Source: an uncultured Chromatiaceae bacterium (GTDB lineage: Bacteria > Pseudomonadota > Gammaproteobacteria > Enterobacterales > Alteromonadaceae). Taken from it: a stretch of 9,333 nucleotides of DNA. Location of the stretch: positions 1 to 9,333 of the forward strand of contig CAMLNG010000115.1 in assembly GCA_946481195.1 (NCBI GenBank), written 5' to 3'. The position numbers and the translations under genes were made by a program. How positions within the stretch are numbered: the first letter of the stretch is position 1; each line of letters begins with the position of its first letter. The notes beneath the pieces were generated by a model, which worked only from the letters and a program-made list of their open reading frames with translations, searched no databases and was not told where the DNA came from. Below are positions 7,879-9,333 of the stretch, in pieces.

Positions 7879-9030
7879 TTAATCAATTTCCAGTCGATCT
7901 AACCGGGTTTGCTGCAGTAACTGCCGGTGCTCCGGCCGCAGTTGCACTGCCTGCATCCAAGCGATTTCTTCGGCGTCATCCAGTAGTTTGTATTTCCGCA
8001 GTGTCTGCGCCTGCACAAAACAAACCGCCTGATGCACGATTTCGGTGAGGCGACTGGCGCCGCTATAACCAACCCCTTCAGCCACCTGATCCAGCACCTG
8101 GCTCAGCGGCAGTCGTTTCAGGCCCCACTTCGACACCAAATCAGCGCTGATAATGGCAGCGAACTCGGCAAAACAGGAATTGAGGAAACTGGCATCCGCA
8201 TCCAGACTATCAAGCGCATCGGTCAGTTCAGTGTCCCGCGCATCGCGGGCTTTGAGCATCGCTGCCTGTTTGACCTGCTGATAAGTGCGCAGGTAAGTGC
8301 GGGTCACCACCAGATAACCCAGCGAATGGAACAGGCCGGCACAATAAGCAACAAAAGCGTTTTCACCGGTTTCTTCGGCCAGCCGCTGCGCCGCCAACGC
8401 CACCGCAATACTGTATTGCCAGATTTGGCTTTTAAAGCCGGTAAAAGGATCTGTCGCGTGCGGTAACGAGCGCTTCAGGGCAAATACCGGCAAGATTTGC
8501 TTCATGGTTTCAATACCCAGCAAACCAATGGCCGGTTTTAATTCTTTGATAAAGTTGCCGGACGGCGTTTTATTCCGATACTGCGGTTGATTGACCAGCT
8601 TGAGCAAATCTTCTTTCAGCCACTCGACCGGAGAAATCAGGTTTTCCAGCTGACTCAATGTCAGCGCCCGCGCACTCAAAACATCAAGCACCGCAGGGAA
8701 CCCCTCGGCCAGATTAAACACAGTACTCGCCACAGTGTCGAACTTGCCCAGCTTCAGAAACAGCTCTTCGGCAACCTGATCATGTAAATGCGCCTGGGTA
8801 AATTCTACAAACTGTTGTTTGGCAATGACCCCGGCCTGACGGTTAAAAGCAGCCTGCTGCTCGATATCAAGCAAAGTCCGGCCGGCATTACCGGTCGCTA
8901 CTGCCGGCGCACTCAGAGGACTGTTGTTTTTCTGGTTTTGGCGTTTAACGCCATATCGTTTTTGATCTGGCTTAATTTCAAGGATGCAATCAAAAAAACG
9001 CTGTTGTTGCACCTGAGCAATAGACGACAT
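7879..9030 (-). CDS. HDOD-domain protein
   Basis: A 383-residue soluble protein. Residues 1-50 are polar and probably flexible. From about 105 to 310 it matches the HDOD pattern: FNLAEGFPAVLDVLSA, LENLISPVEWLKEDLLKLVNQPQYRN, GLLGIETMKQILPVFALK, then AGLFHSLGYLVV (231-242). In the last block the His-Asp of true HD phosphohydrolases is His235-Ser236, so metal-dependent phosphodiesterase activity is unlikely. HDOD proteins are usually non-enzymatic partners in signalling or regulation. No GGDEF, EAL or receiver domain is attached, and no membrane segment is seen. The ATG at 9030 has no clear Shine-Dalgarno, and no other good start is nearby. It lies 77 bases after pabA and has its own terminator, so it is probably not cotranscribed with argD. 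Its role is unknown. Confidence 0.82.
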   Translation of the reverse strand: MSSIAQVQQQRFFDCILEIKPDQKRYGVKRQNQKNNSPLSAPAVATGNAGRTLLDIEQQAAFNRQAGVIAKQQFVEFTQAHLHDQVAEELFLKLGKFDTVASTVFNLAEGFPAVLDVLSARALTLSQLENLISPVEWLKEDLLKLVNQPQYRNKTPSGNFIKELKPAIGLLGIETMKQILPVFALKRSLPHATDPFTGFKSQIWQYSIAVALAAQRLAEETGENAFVAYCAGLFHSLGYLVVTRTYLRTYQQVKQAAMLKARDARDTELTDALDSLDADASFLNSCFAEFAAIISADLVSKWGLKRLPLSQVLDQVAEGVGYSGASRLTEIVHQAVCFVQAQTLRKYKLLDDAEEIAWMQAVQLRPEHRQLLQQTRLDRLEID

Positions 9031-9107
9031 GGTACCGCTTTGATTTTTAGCTGCGAATAACCGCAGTGTGCGGTGCGAAGGCCGGCACTGTCAATGCTGC
9101 GGCCGGC
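9031..9107. repeat. GC-rich intergenic gap pabA-HDOD with GGCCGGC repeats
   Basis: GGCCGGC occurs at 9080-9086 and 9101-9107, and GGCCGG at 9119-9124 inside the end of pabA. Because the core GCCGGC is self-complementary, the first two can pair as a stem around a loop of about 14 bases. CCGCA/TGCGG (9061-9073) forms another small hairpin. None has a strong T-run, so a terminator of pabA is doubtful. The stretch must hold any promoter of the HDOD gene, but no clear boxes are seen. Confidence 0.35.
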
Positions 9108-9333
9108 TTAGCCGCATTGGCCGGTTAAAAAATTGGCGAGCAGTTGGTGTCCTTGCTCCGACAAAATCGCTTCCGGGTGAAATTGCACGCCGTGCAGCGG
9201 TAAAGTGCGATGGGCAATGCCCATAACTTCATCAACTGCGCCGTCTGAAGTCTCGGTCCAGGCAGTCAGGCGAAACTCAGCAGGCAAGCTGTGTTTCTCC
9301 ACCACCAGCGAATGATAACGCGTGACACTCAGT
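9108..9333 (-). CDS. pabA: Aminodeoxychorismate synthase glutaminase subunit PabA (TrpG family), C-terminal part
   Basis: The last 74 residues of a class I glutamine amidotransferase; the reading frame is open to the right edge, so the N-terminal part with the nucleophilic Cys is outside. It reads [17 protein letters not shown] at the edge and ends [22 protein letters not shown]. The His and Glu of HPE are two members of the catalytic triad. It supplies ammonia from glutamine to PabB for 4-amino-4-deoxychorismate, a precursor of folate; many bacteria share the subunit with anthranilate synthase. The resemblance to E. coli PabA is stronger than to TrpG, and the pabA-argD-ast neighbourhood supports PabA. 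There is a short insertion (TSDGAVDE) compared with E. coli before MGI. Confidence 0.9.
   Translation of the reverse strand, partial: LSVTRYHSLVVEKHSLPAEFRLTAWTETSDGAVDEVMGIAHRTLPLHGVQFHPEAILSEQGHQLLANFLTGQCG

Noticed and set aside
8032..8466. 144-codon plus-strand open frame
   Set aside because: Antisense to the HDOD gene, which matches a known fold along this part; no Shine-Dalgarno or family resemblance.

Overview
The window is an ordinary chromosomal segment of a gammaproteobacterium. Gene content (prkB, a YhfA-type OsmC protein, E. coli-type speD, a DUF3802-like protein, argD-astA-astD, pabA) points to the Alteromonadales / Rheinheimera-Alishewanella-Shewanella neighbourhood. That placement is from remembered protein similarity, not a search. 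There are no RNA genes, insertion sequences, phage genes or CRISPR arrays. All genes except prkB lie on the minus strand, and codon use looks uniform, so nothing suggests recent transfer.

Left part (1-3536): the start of an exported TolB/PD40-like protein runs off the left edge and is divergent from prkB, an orphan phosphoribulokinase. prkB converges on a minus-strand series read right to left: a DUF3802-like protein, a YhfA-type OsmC protein, S-adenosylmethionine decarboxylase (speD) and a PAT-like GNAT acetyltransferase. A perfect 9+9 bp palindrome sits at the putative -10/+1 of speD and is the best regulatory signal in the window.

Middle (3681-7795): the arginine succinyltransferase cluster argD(astC)-astA-astD, transcribed leftward, closed by a clear Rho-independent terminator and preceded by an AT-rich control region with ArgR-box-like sequence. 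It encodes three of the five AST steps: succinylation of arginine, transamination of succinylornithine, and oxidation of the semialdehyde. astB and astE are not here. The aminotransferase probably also serves arginine biosynthesis.

Right part (7797-9333): an HDOD-domain protein with its own terminator, preceded by the C-terminal end of pabA, which runs off the right edge. The pabA...argD-astA-astD order is familiar in related gammaproteobacteria; the HDOD gene sits inside it.

Functionally the window groups arginine degradation, polyamine synthesis and folate precursor synthesis with several conserved genes of poorly known role (prkB, yhfA, DUF3802, HDOD). I did not find a convincing novel multi-gene system. 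The items most worth a second look are the speD operator, the speD-GNAT pairing, the absence of crp next to yhfA, and the HDOD gene between pabA and argD.
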